DNA of 64,000 nt from the NCBI RefSeq assembly GCF_004519335.1, contig NZ_SOZD01000004.1, positions 1 to 64,000 of the forward strand. Direction: 5' to 3'. Within the stretch, counting starts at the first letter, position 1, and every line of letters starts with the position of its first letter. The stretch is from Jiella endophytica. GTDB lineage: Bacteria; Pseudomonadota; Alphaproteobacteria; Rhizobiales; Rhizobiaceae. Of the stretch, positions 35,310-44,100 are shown in pieces. A model generated the notes under the pieces. That model was not told the origin of the DNA and searched no databases. It saw only the letters and a program-made list of their open reading frames with translations. The position numbers were made by a program, and so were the translations under genes.

Positions 35310-35869
35310 AGGCCCGCGGGAGCGGCACCCGTCACGCCGTTCCCGAGCCGCGGCCCGGCCGCAAGGCTTTCAGGGGCATGGCCCCGAAGGGCTACCGCAT
35401 CCGCATGATGGAGCCGGGCGAGGCCGAGGCGCTCCATCGCCTGCGTCAGGAGGCAGACGCCGGCCAGACCCGGCCGAGCCTTGCCGAATTCGTCGGTTTC
35501 CTGGTTTCCCACGAAATCTTCGTCGCCGCCGCGAAGAAGACCGGCGAGGTCGTCGGATATGCCGCCGCGCGGGACGCCGTCGAGCTCTACCTCGTCGTCG
35601 AAATCAAAGTCCGACCGTCGCTCGGCGACACGGCTGTCGCTCAGTCACTTCTCGACGTTGTGACGCAAAGGGCACGCTGGTTCCACCATCGGGCGATCGG
35701 CCTGTGGACCCCGCTCGACTCCGCAAACGATTCGTCATGTTATGGAAAACATGGCTTCATGAACGTTTCACGAAAGGATTTTCCGGTAGGTCTGCAAGAC
35801 GAGTTGGAGCCGGCGCCGGGCCATCCCGAGACCACCGCGAACCGGCAATTCCGCGTCAAATGGCTATGA
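35306..35869 (+). CDS. GNAT-like N-acetyltransferase
   Basis: A 187-residue protein with a GNAT-type fold. After a basic N-terminal 25 residues comes GYRIRMMEPGEAEALHRLRQEA, then FVAAAKKTGEVVGYAAARDAVELYLVVEIKVRPSLGDTAVAQSLLD and the C-terminal SANDSSCYGKHGFMNV (the A..FYxKxGF-like end of the domain). The acetyl-CoA pyrophosphate loop (Q/RxxGxG/A) is weak: RPSLGDTAVA. The substrate is unknown, and the degenerate loop makes activity uncertain. GTG 35306 overlaps the preceding stop, so the two are translationally coupled. Confidence 0.72.
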   Translation: MKARGSGTRHAVPEPRPGRKAFRGMAPKGYRIRMMEPGEAEALHRLRQEADAGQTRPSLAEFVGFLVSHEIFVAAAKKTGEVVGYAAARDAVELYLVVEIKVRPSLGDTAVAQSLLDVVTQRARWFHHRAIGLWTPLDSANDSSCYGKHGFMNVSRKDFPVGLQDELEPAPGHPETTANRQFRVKWL

Positions 35870-35942
35870 TCGCAGAACCCGCCGTTTATTTGTGCGTTGC
35901 AGCAAGAATCGCTATGTTTGACGAAACCGGAAGGCTGTCGCG

Positions 35943-38213
35943 ATGTTGTATCAGTTATATGAGTGGAATCACGCCGCGCTGACGCCGTTTCGCGCCGTAG
36001 CGGATGCCACCCGCCTGTTCTACCAGAACCCCTTGAATCCGCTGTCGCATACGACGGCAGGCCGCTCCTTCGCGGCCATGGCCGAACTCTTCGAGCGCAC
36101 GACGCGGGTCTATGGCAAGCCGGAATTCGGCCTCAACGAGACCACCATCCGCGGCCTGCGGGTCCCGGTCGTCGACAAGCCGATCTGGTCGAAGCCGTTC
36201 TGCGATCTCCTGCATTTCGAGCGCGCCCTGCCCAAGGGCCACGGCAAAGACCCGCGCATCCTCATCGTCGCGCCGATGTCCGGCCACTATGCGACGCTCC
36301 TGCGCGGCACGGTCGAGGCGCTGCTTCCCTATGCCGACGTCTACATCACCGACTGGAAGGATGCCCGCACGGTGTCGCTGTCGAAAGGCAGCTTCGATCT
36401 CGACAGCTATGTCGACTACGTGATCGAGATCCTGCAATTCCTCGGCCCCGACACCCATGTCATCGGCGTCTGCCAGCCGGCGGTTCCGGTGCTGATGGCG
36501 ACGGCGGTGATGGAGGCGGCGGAGGACCCCTGCGCCCCGGCGACCATGACGCTGATGGGCGGGCCGATCGACACCCGCATCAATCCGACGGCCGTCAACG
36601 ACCTCGCCAAGGAGCGGGGCATCGACTGGTTCCGCGACAACGTCATCATGTCGGTGCCCTTCCCCCATGCCGGCTTCATGCGGAAGGTCTATCCGGGTTT
36701 CCTGCAGCTCACCGGCTTCATGTCGATGAATCTCGACCGCCACGTCATCGCCCACAAGGATTTCTTCTGGCACCTCGTCAAGGACGACGGCGACAGCGCC
36801 GAGAAGCACCGCACCTTCTATGACGAGTACAACGCCGTGATGGACATGACGGCGGAATTCTATCTGCAGACCGTCGACGAGGTGTTCGTCAAGCACTCCC
36901 TGCCGAAGGGCGAGATCACCCATCACGGCAAGCGCGTCGACCTGACCGCGATCCGCCGCACCGGGCTGCTCACCGTCGAGGGCGAGAACGACGACATCTC
37001 CGGCGTCGGCCAGACTGAGGCGGCGCAGGATCTCTGCATCAACATCCCGGCGGACAAGCGCGTCCACTACGTGCAGGCCAAGGTCGGCCACTACGGCGTC
37101 TTCAACGGCTCGCGCTACCGCGCCGAGATCGCGCCGCGGATCATCGACTTCGCGCTCACCCACGGCACCACCCATTCCGGCGCCTCGGCACCGAAGAGCG
37201 AGACCTCGGCGGATCTGAAGCCGCGCCGCACCGGCGCCTATGCCGAGCGCATCGCCAAGGCCGGTACCCTCGGCCGCGGCAACGCGCCCTCCGGCGAGAG
37301 CGGCATCGGCGTCTCAGCGGCCTTCGGCGGTTTCGGTGGCTTCGGCTCGGCGATGAACGCCATGGCGGCGCCCGCCAAGGCGATGATGTCGACCGCCATG
37401 GAGGCGGCCAACCTCTCCTTCGGCTCGTTCGCTGGCAGCAACAATGCCGGCTTCTCGGCACCGGTCATCTCCCGCGAGCCGGCCCGGACACCGGCTTCGC
37501 CGATGGTGCCGAAGCCCGCGGCGAGCGAGGCGGCAAAGCCCGTCGCCGAGACGCCCGAGGATGCGAGCGTTCTGGAATTCGCCCCCGCTGGCAAGGAAGA
37601 GCCGGTGAGCCGGCCGACCGAGCCCGCCGTCAAGGCGGATGCAGCGGCGAAGCCTGCCAGGGACGCGACGCCGGAAAAGCCGGCCAAGGCGGACGCCGAA
37701 CCGGTCGACGCAAAGACAGCGGAAACGCCGGTCAAGGCGAAGTCGCCGGAGAAGCCTTCCGCGGCGAAGACGCCTGAGCCACCGGTCGAGGCGACGAAGC
37801 CTGCTTCCAAGGCCGCTCCTGCCGGAAAGACGGCTCCGGCCGCGCCGAAGCAGACGCCCGCCAAGGCCAGGCCGACGACGGCAAAGCCTGCGGCGGCCAA
37901 GCCCACTGCGGAAACCAAGCCGGTTTCGGCAGAAAAGCCCGTCGTGGGGGCAAAGCCTGCCGACGAGACCACGCCGGCGTCCGGCAAGGCAGCCGCAGCG
38001 ACGGCAGCGGCGCCAGCTGCCAAGACTGCGTCTCCCGCTGCTGGCGGCGCCCCTCGCGCGGCGAAGAAGGCTGCGGCCTCGAAGCGGACGGCGGAGCCCG
38101 CCAAGAGCGACGACGGCACCGACAGCGATCTCTTCTCCCCGCGCACGGCGCCGGCGCCTCGGGGCCGCTCGACGACGCGGTCGAAACCGGCGCGCGGCGC
38201 CCGCCGCCGCTGA
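35943..38213 (+). CDS. phaZ: Polyhydroxyalkanoate depolymerase with long H1-like tail
   Basis: A 756-residue protein. Residues 1-410 are an intracellular PHA (PHB) depolymerase, which mobilises storage granules. YQLYEWNHAALTPFRAVAD is the typical N-terminus, and the catalytic cysteine box is GVCQPAVPVL (Cys177). DWKDAR and KVGHYGVFNGSRYR complete the family pattern. Usual family length is about 400-430. Residues from about 420 on are unusual: a Gly/Ala-rich segment (GGFGGFGSAMNAMAA), then about 220 residues of Ala/Pro/Lys repeats (AKPAAAKPTAETKP-like), ending GRSTTRSKPARGARRR. This resembles histone H1/AlgP/PhaF-type DNA-binding tails. Confidence 0.9.
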   Translation: MLYQLYEWNHAALTPFRAVADATRLFYQNPLNPLSHTTAGRSFAAMAELFERTTRVYGKPEFGLNETTIRGLRVPVVDKPIWSKPFCDLLHFERALPKGHGKDPRILIVAPMSGHYATLLRGTVEALLPYADVYITDWKDARTVSLSKGSFDLDSYVDYVIEILQFLGPDTHVIGVCQPAVPVLMATAVMEAAEDPCAPATMTLMGGPIDTRINPTAVNDLAKERGIDWFRDNVIMSVPFPHAGFMRKVYPGFLQLTGFMSMNLDRHVIAHKDFFWHLVKDDGDSAEKHRTFYDEYNAVMDMTAEFYLQTVDEVFVKHSLPKGEITHHGKRVDLTAIRRTGLLTVEGENDDISGVGQTEAAQDLCINIPADKRVHYVQAKVGHYGVFNGSRYRAEIAPRIIDFALTHGTTHSGASAPKSETSADLKPRRTGAYAERIAKAGTLGRGNAPSGESGIGVSAAFGGFGGFGSAMNAMAAPAKAMMSTAMEAANLSFGSFAGSNNAGFSAPVISREPARTPASPMVPKPAASEAAKPVAETPEDASVLEFAPAGKEEPVSRPTEPAVKADAAAKPARDATPEKPAKADAEPVDAKTAETPVKAKSPEKPSAAKTPEPPVEATKPASKAAPAGKTAPAAPKQTPAKARPTTAKPAAAKPTAETKPVSAEKPVVGAKPADETTPASGKAAAATAAAPAAKTASPAAGGAPRAAKKAAASKRTAEPAKSDDGTDSDLFSPRTAPAPRGRSTTRSKPARGARRR

Positions 38214-38265
38214 CAGTGGCCCGATCGGCCGGGCCCGTTGCGGGCCGGCCGTCACAGCGCCTGCA

Positions 38266-38360
38266 GCATCGGCCCGAACATCGGAATCGAATGTCGGGCC
38301 GGTGCGTGGAATCAAAGAGATAGCGCGGCCTTTATGCGTCCATTCGGACGCATGGCACTC
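38266..38360 (+). repeat. Dispersed palindromic element, copy 7
   Basis: GCATCGGCCCGAACATCGGA, CGAATGTCGGG, then GTGCGTGGAATCAAAGAGAT and a hairpin TATGCGTCC..GGACGCATG. It lies between the convergent ends of phaZ and trmD, a typical place for such elements. Confidence 0.75.
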
Positions 38361-38365
38361 GAGCC

Positions 38366-39070
38366 TTACGTCGCGCCGCGGTCTTTGCTGGCCGTCAAGA
38401 GATCCGGCCGCCTGTCGCGGGTGATCCGCTCGGCCTCGGCCCGGCGCCAGCGCTCCACCGCGCCGTGATCGCCCGAAGTCAGCACCGGCGGGATCGTCCG
38501 CCCCTCCCATTCGGCGGGGCGGGTATAATGCGGGTGTTCGAGAAGGCGCGTCTCGAAGCTTTCGTGGACGCCGGACTGGTCGTTGCCCATCACCCCCGGA
38601 AGCAGCCGGATCACCGCGTCGAGCAGCACCATCGCGGCGATCTCGCCGCCGGACAGCACATAGTCGCCGATCGAGACCTCGATCAGCCCGCGACCTTCGA
38701 TGATCCGCTCGTCGACGCCCTCGAAACGGCCGCAGACGATCAGCGCCCCCTCCCCGGCCGCCAGATCGCGCACGAAGTCCTGCGTCAGCGGCCTGCCGCG
38801 CGGGCTCATCAGGAGGCGCGGCCGGGAATCGCCCTCGGGGGACGCCGCGTCAATCGCCTCGCCGAGAACGTCGGCCCGCAGCACCATGCCGGCACCGCCG
38901 CCGGCGGGCGTGTCGTCCACGGCCCGATGCCGGCCCTTGCCGAAATCGCGGATCTGTCGCGTCTCGAGGACGGCGTCGCCGCGCTCCAGCGCCTTGCCCG
39001 CCAGCGAAACGCCGAGCGGGCCCGGAAACATCTCCGGATAGAGGGTCAGGACGGTGGCGCGGAATGCCAT
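38366..39070 (-). CDS. trmD: tRNA (guanine-N1)-methyltransferase
   Basis: A 234-residue SPOUT methyltransferase that forms m1G37 in tRNAs, preventing frameshifts. The knotted SAM site is seen in [30 protein letters not shown] and [28 protein letters not shown]. The start [17 protein letters not shown] at 39070 is the family N-terminus; the frame is open further upstream but runs through the two preceding genes. It starts 5 bp after the monooxygenase-like gene. No rplS (L19), often the next gene, is present downstream. Confidence 0.97.
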   Translation of the reverse strand: MAFRATVLTLYPEMFPGPLGVSLAGKALERGDAVLETRQIRDFGKGRHRAVDDTPAGGGAGMVLRADVLGEAIDAASPEGDSRPRLLMSPRGRPLTQDFVRDLAAGEGALIVCGRFEGVDERIIEGRGLIEVSIGDYVLSGGEIAAMVLLDAVIRLLPGVMGNDQSGVHESFETRLLEHPHYTRPAEWEGRTIPPVLTSGDHGAVERWRRAEAERITRDRRPDLLTASKDRGAT

Positions 39071-39075
39071 TTTCG

Positions 39076-39378
39076 TCAGCCGAGCGGCTCGGCCTTGCCG
39101 GCCTCGATCAGCTTGAGGTCGCGCTTGAGGACGCTTACGCCCTTCAGCGCTTGATGCCAGGCGGCGATGTGGGCGGACTTGCCATGGGCGGCGAGCGCCT
39201 CGCGGCTCTCCCACTCCTCGTAGATCCTGACGAGGCCGGGCTCGATCAGGTCTTCGGCGAAGCTGTAGACGATGCAGCCGGCCTCGGCCCGGGTCGCGGC
39301 GAGGACGGCGGCGGCGGCCTCGCGGAGGCCTGCAAGATCCGCGGGGCTGAGCCGCAGGATGCCCGAAACGATGATCAT
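39076..39378 (-). CDS. ABM-domain (quinol monooxygenase-like) protein
   Basis: A 100-residue dimeric alpha/beta-barrel protein of the antibiotic biosynthesis monooxygenase (YgiN-like) type. Pattern: [65 protein letters not shown]. The His after REALAAH and the E-x-W motif are common in the family. The true substrate is unknown. It is inserted between rimM and trmD, with an ATGA overlap to the rimM stop and 5 bp to trmD, so it shares their mRNA. Confidence 0.88.
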   Translation of the reverse strand: MIIVSGILRLSPADLAGLREAAAAVLAATRAEAGCIVYSFAEDLIEPGLVRIYEEWESREALAAHGKSAHIAAWHQALKGVSVLKRDLKLIEAGKAEPLG

Positions 39379-40013
39379 GGCTGTTCCTCTTCGCTGTCCG
39401 ATCCGTCCGGTTCGCCGTCGCCCGGTTCCTCGTCTTCATCCTCGTCGACGGTGTCGGCAAGGCCCGCGGCGACCGGCTCGACGGTGAGCGTGCCGGCCTC
39501 GATATCGAGTTCCGGCACGGCGGCCTCGGAGAACGGGATCATCACGGTGGCCCCTCTTTCCGGGGCGAGTTCGAGAATGTCGCCGGCGCCGAAATCATGG
39601 ACCGCGACGACCGCGCCGATCGTCTCGCCCGTGACCGACAGCGCCATCAGCCCGACGAGGTCCTCCAGATAGAACTCGTCGTCCTCCTCAGTCTCCGGCA
39701 GAACCGAGCGATCGACGAAGAGCTCGGTGCCGTTCAGCCGCTCGGCGCCGTTGCGGTCGGTCACCTCGGCAAACCGCACGAGCAGCATGTTCTTCTGCGG
39801 CCTGGCGGAGGTCACCGTGTAGCGGTTGCCTTTGGCGTCGAAAAGCGGGCCGTAGCGGCCGAAGGCTTCCGGCTCCTCGGTGAAGGACTTCACCCGGCAC
39901 TCGCCCCTGATGCCATGGGCGCCGCCGACCACGGCGAGGATCACCGGCTGGCCGGCTTCGACGGGATTGGCGGCAGACCCGGCGGGGGCGCGGTCGGATG
40001 GTTTCGAAGGCAA
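39375..40013 (-). CDS. rimM: Ribosome maturation factor RimM
   Basis: A 30S assembly factor that binds S19; PRC-barrel at the C-terminus. [36 protein letters not shown] is the conserved N-terminal domain, and [13 protein letters not shown]...[18 protein letters not shown] the PRC barrel. It ends with an unusual, highly acidic tail ([22 protein letters not shown]). No ATG is available near the N-terminus, so TTG 40013 ([12 protein letters not shown]) is proposed, giving 212 residues; the exact start is uncertain. It is the first gene of rimM-ABM-trmD. Confidence 0.92.
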   Translation of the reverse strand: MPSKPSDRAPAGSAANPVEAGQPVILAVVGGAHGIRGECRVKSFTEEPEAFGRYGPLFDAKGNRYTVTSARPQKNMLLVRFAEVTDRNGAERLNGTELFVDRSVLPETEEDDEFYLEDLVGLMALSVTGETIGAVVAVHDFGAGDILELAPERGATVMIPFSEAAVPELDIEAGTLTVEPVAAGLADTVDEDEDEEPGDGEPDGSDSEEEQP

Positions 40014-40155
40014 GGGCGTCGCGTTTCCAGGTCGTGATGGTCGAATGCGCGTCTGCGCCGGCCGCAGCCAATAGCCGGTTCGCGCCCGTCCGTCGACGGG
40101 GCCACTCACCTCGAAGGCAGTATTCCCAGCGGGAGAAAGCCAGCGGAGGGCGGCG

Positions 40156-41637
40156 TCAGGTCTCGTCCGGGCCGAGAACGGCCTCGCGGCGGTCGTGGCC
40201 GGAGGTCTCGTAGTGCTTGCGCTTTTCCTCGTACATCCGCTTGTCGGCGCGCTTGACCGTATCTTCCAGCCGCTCGGTGTCGAGAGAGGTCGCCTGGCCG
40301 AGCGAGAAGGAGAGCGTCGGCCCGGCATAGAACTGGTTGTTGACCTCGACGAGGCCCTCGATCTCGGCGATCATCTGGGCGCCTTCCGCCTCGCTTGTCG
40401 CCGGCATCAGCACGACGAACTCGTCGCCGCCGATGCGCGCCGCGCAATGGGGCTTCTGGACGCCCTCGCGCAGCACCTCACCGGCCCGGCGCAGCAGCGC
40501 GTCGCCCGCCGCGTGGCCGAGCGTATCGTTGACGATCTTCAGCCCGTTGAGGTCGGCGACGATCACCGTCACCGGCAGCGGCCCCTTGCGCTCCAGACGG
40601 TTGAGCTCGTCGGCGAAGAAGGAGCGGTTGTAGAGCTTGGTCAGGATGTCGTGCTTGCCGAGAAATTCGAGATAGGCCTCGGCCTTCTTGCGGGCGGTGA
40701 TGTCGGTCAGCGCCACCTGCACCAGCGACCAGTCCCGCTCGCGGCCGGGAAACACCGAGAACTGCATGTGGACGTGCAACTCCTCGCCCTCGAGGGAATA
40801 GTTCACCACCTCGCGCTGCTGGAACAGCCGGCCTTCCCACAGATCGATCAGCTGTTCGCGGAAATGCTGTTCCATGTCGTCGCGGAACACCTCGCCGAGA
40901 CGGCTGAGGAGATCGTTGCGGTTTTCGGCGCGGAAGAGCTCCAGCGTGTGGCGGTTGACGTCCAGAACCTTGATCTCGCTCATGCAGCGGAAGACGAATT
41001 CGGGATGAACATCCAGGAACGTGCGGAAGTCGGTGACGCCGCGCTCGCGCACCTCGTCCATCAGGTTCTTGACGACCGAGAAGTCCTCGACCCAGAGCGA
41101 GATCGGCGAATGTTCGAAGAGCCCCCTGGCGAAGGCCTCGCTGGAGGCGAGCAGGCGGCGGCTCTCCTCCATCTCGGTGACGTTCTCCGTCGACAGCAGC
41201 ACCCGGCTCCAGTCGTGTTCGAAGCCCGGCAGGATCCGCGCCTTCAGCTGCACGTCGAGACGCTTGCCGGAAAGCGTGTAGTTGACCGCCCGGCTCTCGA
41301 AGCCGTCGTCGCGCACCCAGAGCTGGCAGAGCTCGCCCATGTGCGAGGCCAGCATGTCGCGCGAAAAGACGACGTCGAGATTGGCGATCAGGTCGGCCGC
41401 ATCGTCGGCCTCGAAGAGCTCGACGGTCTTCTGGTTGACGGCGATCACCCGGATCGACAGCGCCGCCTCGCGCACCAGCGCCAGATTGGCCTGAAGATAG
41501 GCCTTCAGATCGCTCACCCCGGCGGCGCGCCAGCCGTCGAGCAGGATCTTCACCCGGCTGAAGTCTTCCAGCCAGAGTGGCAGCGGCGCCAGTTCGAACA
41601 TGTCGCCGATCGAATCTGCCTCGTATCGATTGTCCAT
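40156..41637 (-). CDS. Diguanylate cyclase with two tandem sensor domains
   Basis: A 493-residue soluble GGDEF protein. Residues about 10-135 and 150-275 are two copies of the same PAS-like domain: PLPLWLEDFSRVKILLDGWRAAGVSDL matches SPISLWVEDFSVVKNLMDEVRERGVTDF, and VIAVNQKTVELFEA matches VLDVNRHTLELFRA. The C-terminal GGDEF domain has the intact active site IGGDEFVVL (about residue 400), so it should make cyclic di-GMP. No RxxD inhibitory site was clearly seen. The start at ATG 41637 (MDNRYEADS) is supported by the domain boundary only. It splits the ffh-rpsP genes from rimM-trmD. Confidence 0.93.
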   Translation of the reverse strand: MDNRYEADSIGDMFELAPLPLWLEDFSRVKILLDGWRAAGVSDLKAYLQANLALVREAALSIRVIAVNQKTVELFEADDAADLIANLDVVFSRDMLASHMGELCQLWVRDDGFESRAVNYTLSGKRLDVQLKARILPGFEHDWSRVLLSTENVTEMEESRRLLASSEAFARGLFEHSPISLWVEDFSVVKNLMDEVRERGVTDFRTFLDVHPEFVFRCMSEIKVLDVNRHTLELFRAENRNDLLSRLGEVFRDDMEQHFREQLIDLWEGRLFQQREVVNYSLEGEELHVHMQFSVFPGRERDWSLVQVALTDITARKKAEAYLEFLGKHDILTKLYNRSFFADELNRLERKGPLPVTVIVADLNGLKIVNDTLGHAAGDALLRRAGEVLREGVQKPHCAARIGGDEFVVLMPATSEAEGAQMIAEIEGLVEVNNQFYAGPTLSFSLGQATSLDTERLEDTVKRADKRMYEEKRKHYETSGHDRREAVLGPDET

Positions 41638-41811
41638 GAGATCGTCGTCCGCCAGTAGGGCCCGCCCGGCCCATGTCGAAACACTATCGGTCAGCTCAGT
41701 AAGTTGCGTCGGTCGTCGCGGCCCGCTGCGATTCGCCGCAGGGGGATTATTTTGCGTATTCCTTACCGTCGAGTTGCGTGACAATAAATTTCGAAATCCA
41801 TGAATTCGCAA

Positions 41812-41844
41812 CAAAAAATGGGCGACGCCTGCGGCGCCGCCCAT
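41812..41844 (-). terminator. Intrinsic terminator of rpsP
   Basis: On the minus strand ATGGGCGGCGCC pairs with GGCGTCGCCCAT over 12 bp (one G-T) around a GCA loop and is followed directly by TTTTTTG. It sits 41 bases after the rpsP stop and separates ffh-rpsP from the diguanylate cyclase gene. Confidence 0.92.
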
Positions 41845-41885
41845 TCCTCAGGGTCACATCCCGCTCTTTGCGGGGGTCAAAACCG

Positions 41886-42305
41886 CTATTCGAAGGAGGC
41901 TTCCTCGGCGCTCGCCTCCTCGGCCGGCGCGTTCTTGGCGGCTTCCGCCTCGGCGGCGGCAGCGGCGGCGTCTTCCTCGCGCTGCTTCTTCTCGGCCTCG
42001 CGCTCCTGCGCCTTCTTGCCCGGCAGGCCCTTGGTCGGATTCTTGCGCTCGGGGCGGGTCGCGATGCCGGCCTTGTCGAGGAAGCGAAGCACGCGGTCGG
42101 TCGGCTGGGCGCCTTCCGAGAGCCAGTGCTTGATGCGCTCTTCCTTCAGCGTGACGCGCTCGGCGTCCTTCGGCAGCATCGGGTTCCAGGCGCCGATCTG
42201 CTCGATGAAGCGGCCGTCGCGGGGCGAACGGGCGTCGGCGACGACGATGTGGTAGTAGGGGCGCTTCTTCGAGCCGGCACGGGCCAGGCGCATCTTCAGG
42301 GGCAT
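41886..42305 (-). CDS. rpsP: 30S ribosomal protein S16
   Basis: A 139-residue S16, a primary 16S rRNA-binding protein. [38 protein letters not shown] is the classic N-terminus. The C-terminal 60 residues after [12 protein letters not shown] are an Ala/Glu/Lys-rich extension usual in alphaproteobacteria. GGAAG precedes the ATG at 42305. It lies 99 bp after ffh, with a strong terminator following. Confidence 0.98.
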   Translation of the reverse strand: MPLKMRLARAGSKKRPYYHIVVADARSPRDGRFIEQIGAWNPMLPKDAERVTLKEERIKHWLSEGAQPTDRVLRFLDKAGIATRPERKNPTKGLPGKKAQEREAEKKQREEDAAAAAAEAEAAKNAPAEEASAEEASFE

Positions 42306-42404
42306 GTCAGTCTTCCTTCTGGAGTTTGCTCGGTGCCGGCCTTCTTGAACCGCCGGCATCCGGATCGTTGGGTTCGTGGTTGCGTCTGGAGCCGATGGGC
42401 TCCG

Positions 42405-43970
42405 CTATTTCTTCTTTCCCGGCAATCCCGGAAGCCCCGGAAAGCCGCCCGGCATGCCGCCGCCGGGGCCGCCGAAGCCGGGGGGCAGGCCCTTCGGCAT
42501 GCCCGGCAGGCCGCCGGACTGGGCGGCCCTCGCCATGGCTTCGAGTTCCTTCGGGTCCATCTTCGACAGATCCGGCATGCCGCCCGGCATTCCACCAGGC
42601 ATGCCGCCGCCGGGAAGCCCCATCTTGCCGGCAAGGCCGCCCATCATCTGCTTCATCATGCCGCCTTTGCCGCCCTTGCCCATGGCCTTCATCATGTCGG
42701 CCATCTGGCGGTGCATCTTCAAAAGCTTGTTGATGTCGGCGGCATTGGTGCCGGAGCCGGCAGCGATGCGTTTCTTGCGCGAATGCTTGAGGATGTCGGG
42801 ATTGGCGCGCTCCTTGGCCGTCATCGAGGAGATGATGGCGAGCTGGCGCTTCAGCATCTTGTCGTCGAGGCCCGCGGCGGCCATCTGGCTCTTCATCTTG
42901 CCCATGCCGGGCATCAGACCCATCATGCCGCCCATGCCGCCCATCTTCTGCATCTGGCGGATCTGGTCGGAAAGGTCGTTCAGGTCGAACTTCCCCGACT
43001 GCATCTTCTTGGCCATCGCCGCGGCTTTTTCCGCGTCGATGTTTTCGGCAGCCTTTTCCACCAGCGAGACGATGTCGCCCATGCCGAGGATGCGGTCGGC
43101 GATGCGCGAAGGGTGGAAGTCCTCCAGCGCATCCATCTTCTCGCCGACGCCGATCAGCTTGATCGGCTTGCCGGTGACGGCGCGCATCGACAGCGCCGCG
43201 CCGCCGCGCCCGTCGCCGTCGACGCGGGTGAGCACGATGCCGGTGATGCCCACGCGCTCGTCGAAGGAGCGGGCGAGATTGACGGCGTCCTGACCAGTCA
43301 GACTGTCGGCGACGAGCAGGATCTCGTGGGGCTTGGTCTTCGCCTTGATGTCGGCCATCTCGACCATCAAGGGCTCGTCGATATGGGTGCGGCCGGCGGT
43401 ATCGAGGATGACGACGTCGTAGCCGCCGAGGCGACCGGCCTGCTCGGCGCGGCCGGCGATCTCGACCGGGCCCTGGCCGGCGATGATCGGCAGCGTCGAA
43501 ACGCCGGTCTGCTCGCCGAGCACCTTCAGCTGCTCCTGCGCGGCGGGACGCCGCGTATCGAGCGAGGCCATGAGCACTTTTTTGTTCTGGCGCTCGGTCA
43601 GCCGCTTGGCGATCTTGCCGGTGGTCGTCGTCTTACCGGAGCCCTGCAGGCCGACCATCATCACCACGACCGGCGCCGGGGCGTTGAGATCGATCGGGAC
43701 CTGGGTCTCGCCGAGGGTGGCGATCAGCTCGTCATGGACGATCTTGACGACCATCTGGCCGGGCTTGATCGACTTCAGGATCTCGGCGCCGACGGCCTTT
43801 TCGCGCACCCGGTCGGTGAAGGCCCGCACGACTTCCAGTGAGACGTCGGCCTCGAGCAGCGCACGGCGCACCTCGCGCAGCGCCGCCGAGACATCCTTCT
43901 CGGAGAGCGCGCCGCGGCCGGTGAGGCCGTTCAGGATGGACCCGAGGCGGTCCTGGAGCGAATCGAACAT
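42405..43970 (-). CDS. ffh: Signal recognition particle protein Ffh
   Basis: A 521-residue SRP54 GTPase that binds 4.5S RNA and signal peptides and docks with FtsY at the membrane. N domain first, then the G domain with MVGLQGSGKTTTTGKIA (G1), DTAGRTHID (G3) and TRVDGDGRGGAAL (G4). The M domain is methionine-rich (KMGGMGGMMGLMPGMGKMKSQ) and the C-terminus is Gly/Met/Pro-rich (PGGGMPGGMPGGMPD). The start at 43970 (MFDSLQDRLGSIL) has GGAAGGAAG upstream; the open frame beyond it covers the tandem repeats. Confidence 0.97.
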   Translation of the reverse strand: MFDSLQDRLGSILNGLTGRGALSEKDVSAALREVRRALLEADVSLEVVRAFTDRVREKAVGAEILKSIKPGQMVVKIVHDELIATLGETQVPIDLNAPAPVVVMMVGLQGSGKTTTTGKIAKRLTERQNKKVLMASLDTRRPAAQEQLKVLGEQTGVSTLPIIAGQGPVEIAGRAEQAGRLGGYDVVILDTAGRTHIDEPLMVEMADIKAKTKPHEILLVADSLTGQDAVNLARSFDERVGITGIVLTRVDGDGRGGAALSMRAVTGKPIKLIGVGEKMDALEDFHPSRIADRILGMGDIVSLVEKAAENIDAEKAAAMAKKMQSGKFDLNDLSDQIRQMQKMGGMGGMMGLMPGMGKMKSQMAAAGLDDKMLKRQLAIISSMTAKERANPDILKHSRKKRIAAGSGTNAADINKLLKMHRQMADMMKAMGKGGKGGMMKQMMGGLAGKMGLPGGGMPGGMPGGMPDLSKMDPKELEAMARAAQSGGLPGMPKGLPPGFGGPGGGMPGGFPGLPGLPGKKK

Positions 43971-43980
43971 CAAGCTTCCT

Positions 43981-44100
43981 TCCGTCCTTCCGATGCGATC
44001 CGGAAGGTGGGGCCGTCCTTCCGGTGTGACCCGAAAGGTGGTGCCCTCCTTCCGGTGCGACCCGAAAGGTGGTGCCATCCCTCCGGTCCAATCCGGCAGA
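43981..44100. repeat. 31-bp tandem repeat in the ffh leader
   Basis: Three clear units at 43981, 44012 and 44043 plus a degenerate fourth. Each reads about GCC(g/c)TCCTTCCGGTGTGACC followed by CGAAAGGTGGT. Within each unit CCTTCCGG faces (C)CGAAAGG, so each can fold into a small hairpin. They are directly in front of the ffh start codon on the minus strand. The short motif CCGAAAGGTGG recurs at 44159 and near 54799. Confidence 0.8.

Noticed and set aside
43981-44100. CRISPR-like short repeats
   Set aside because: The units are contiguous with no unique spacers, and no cas genes are present.
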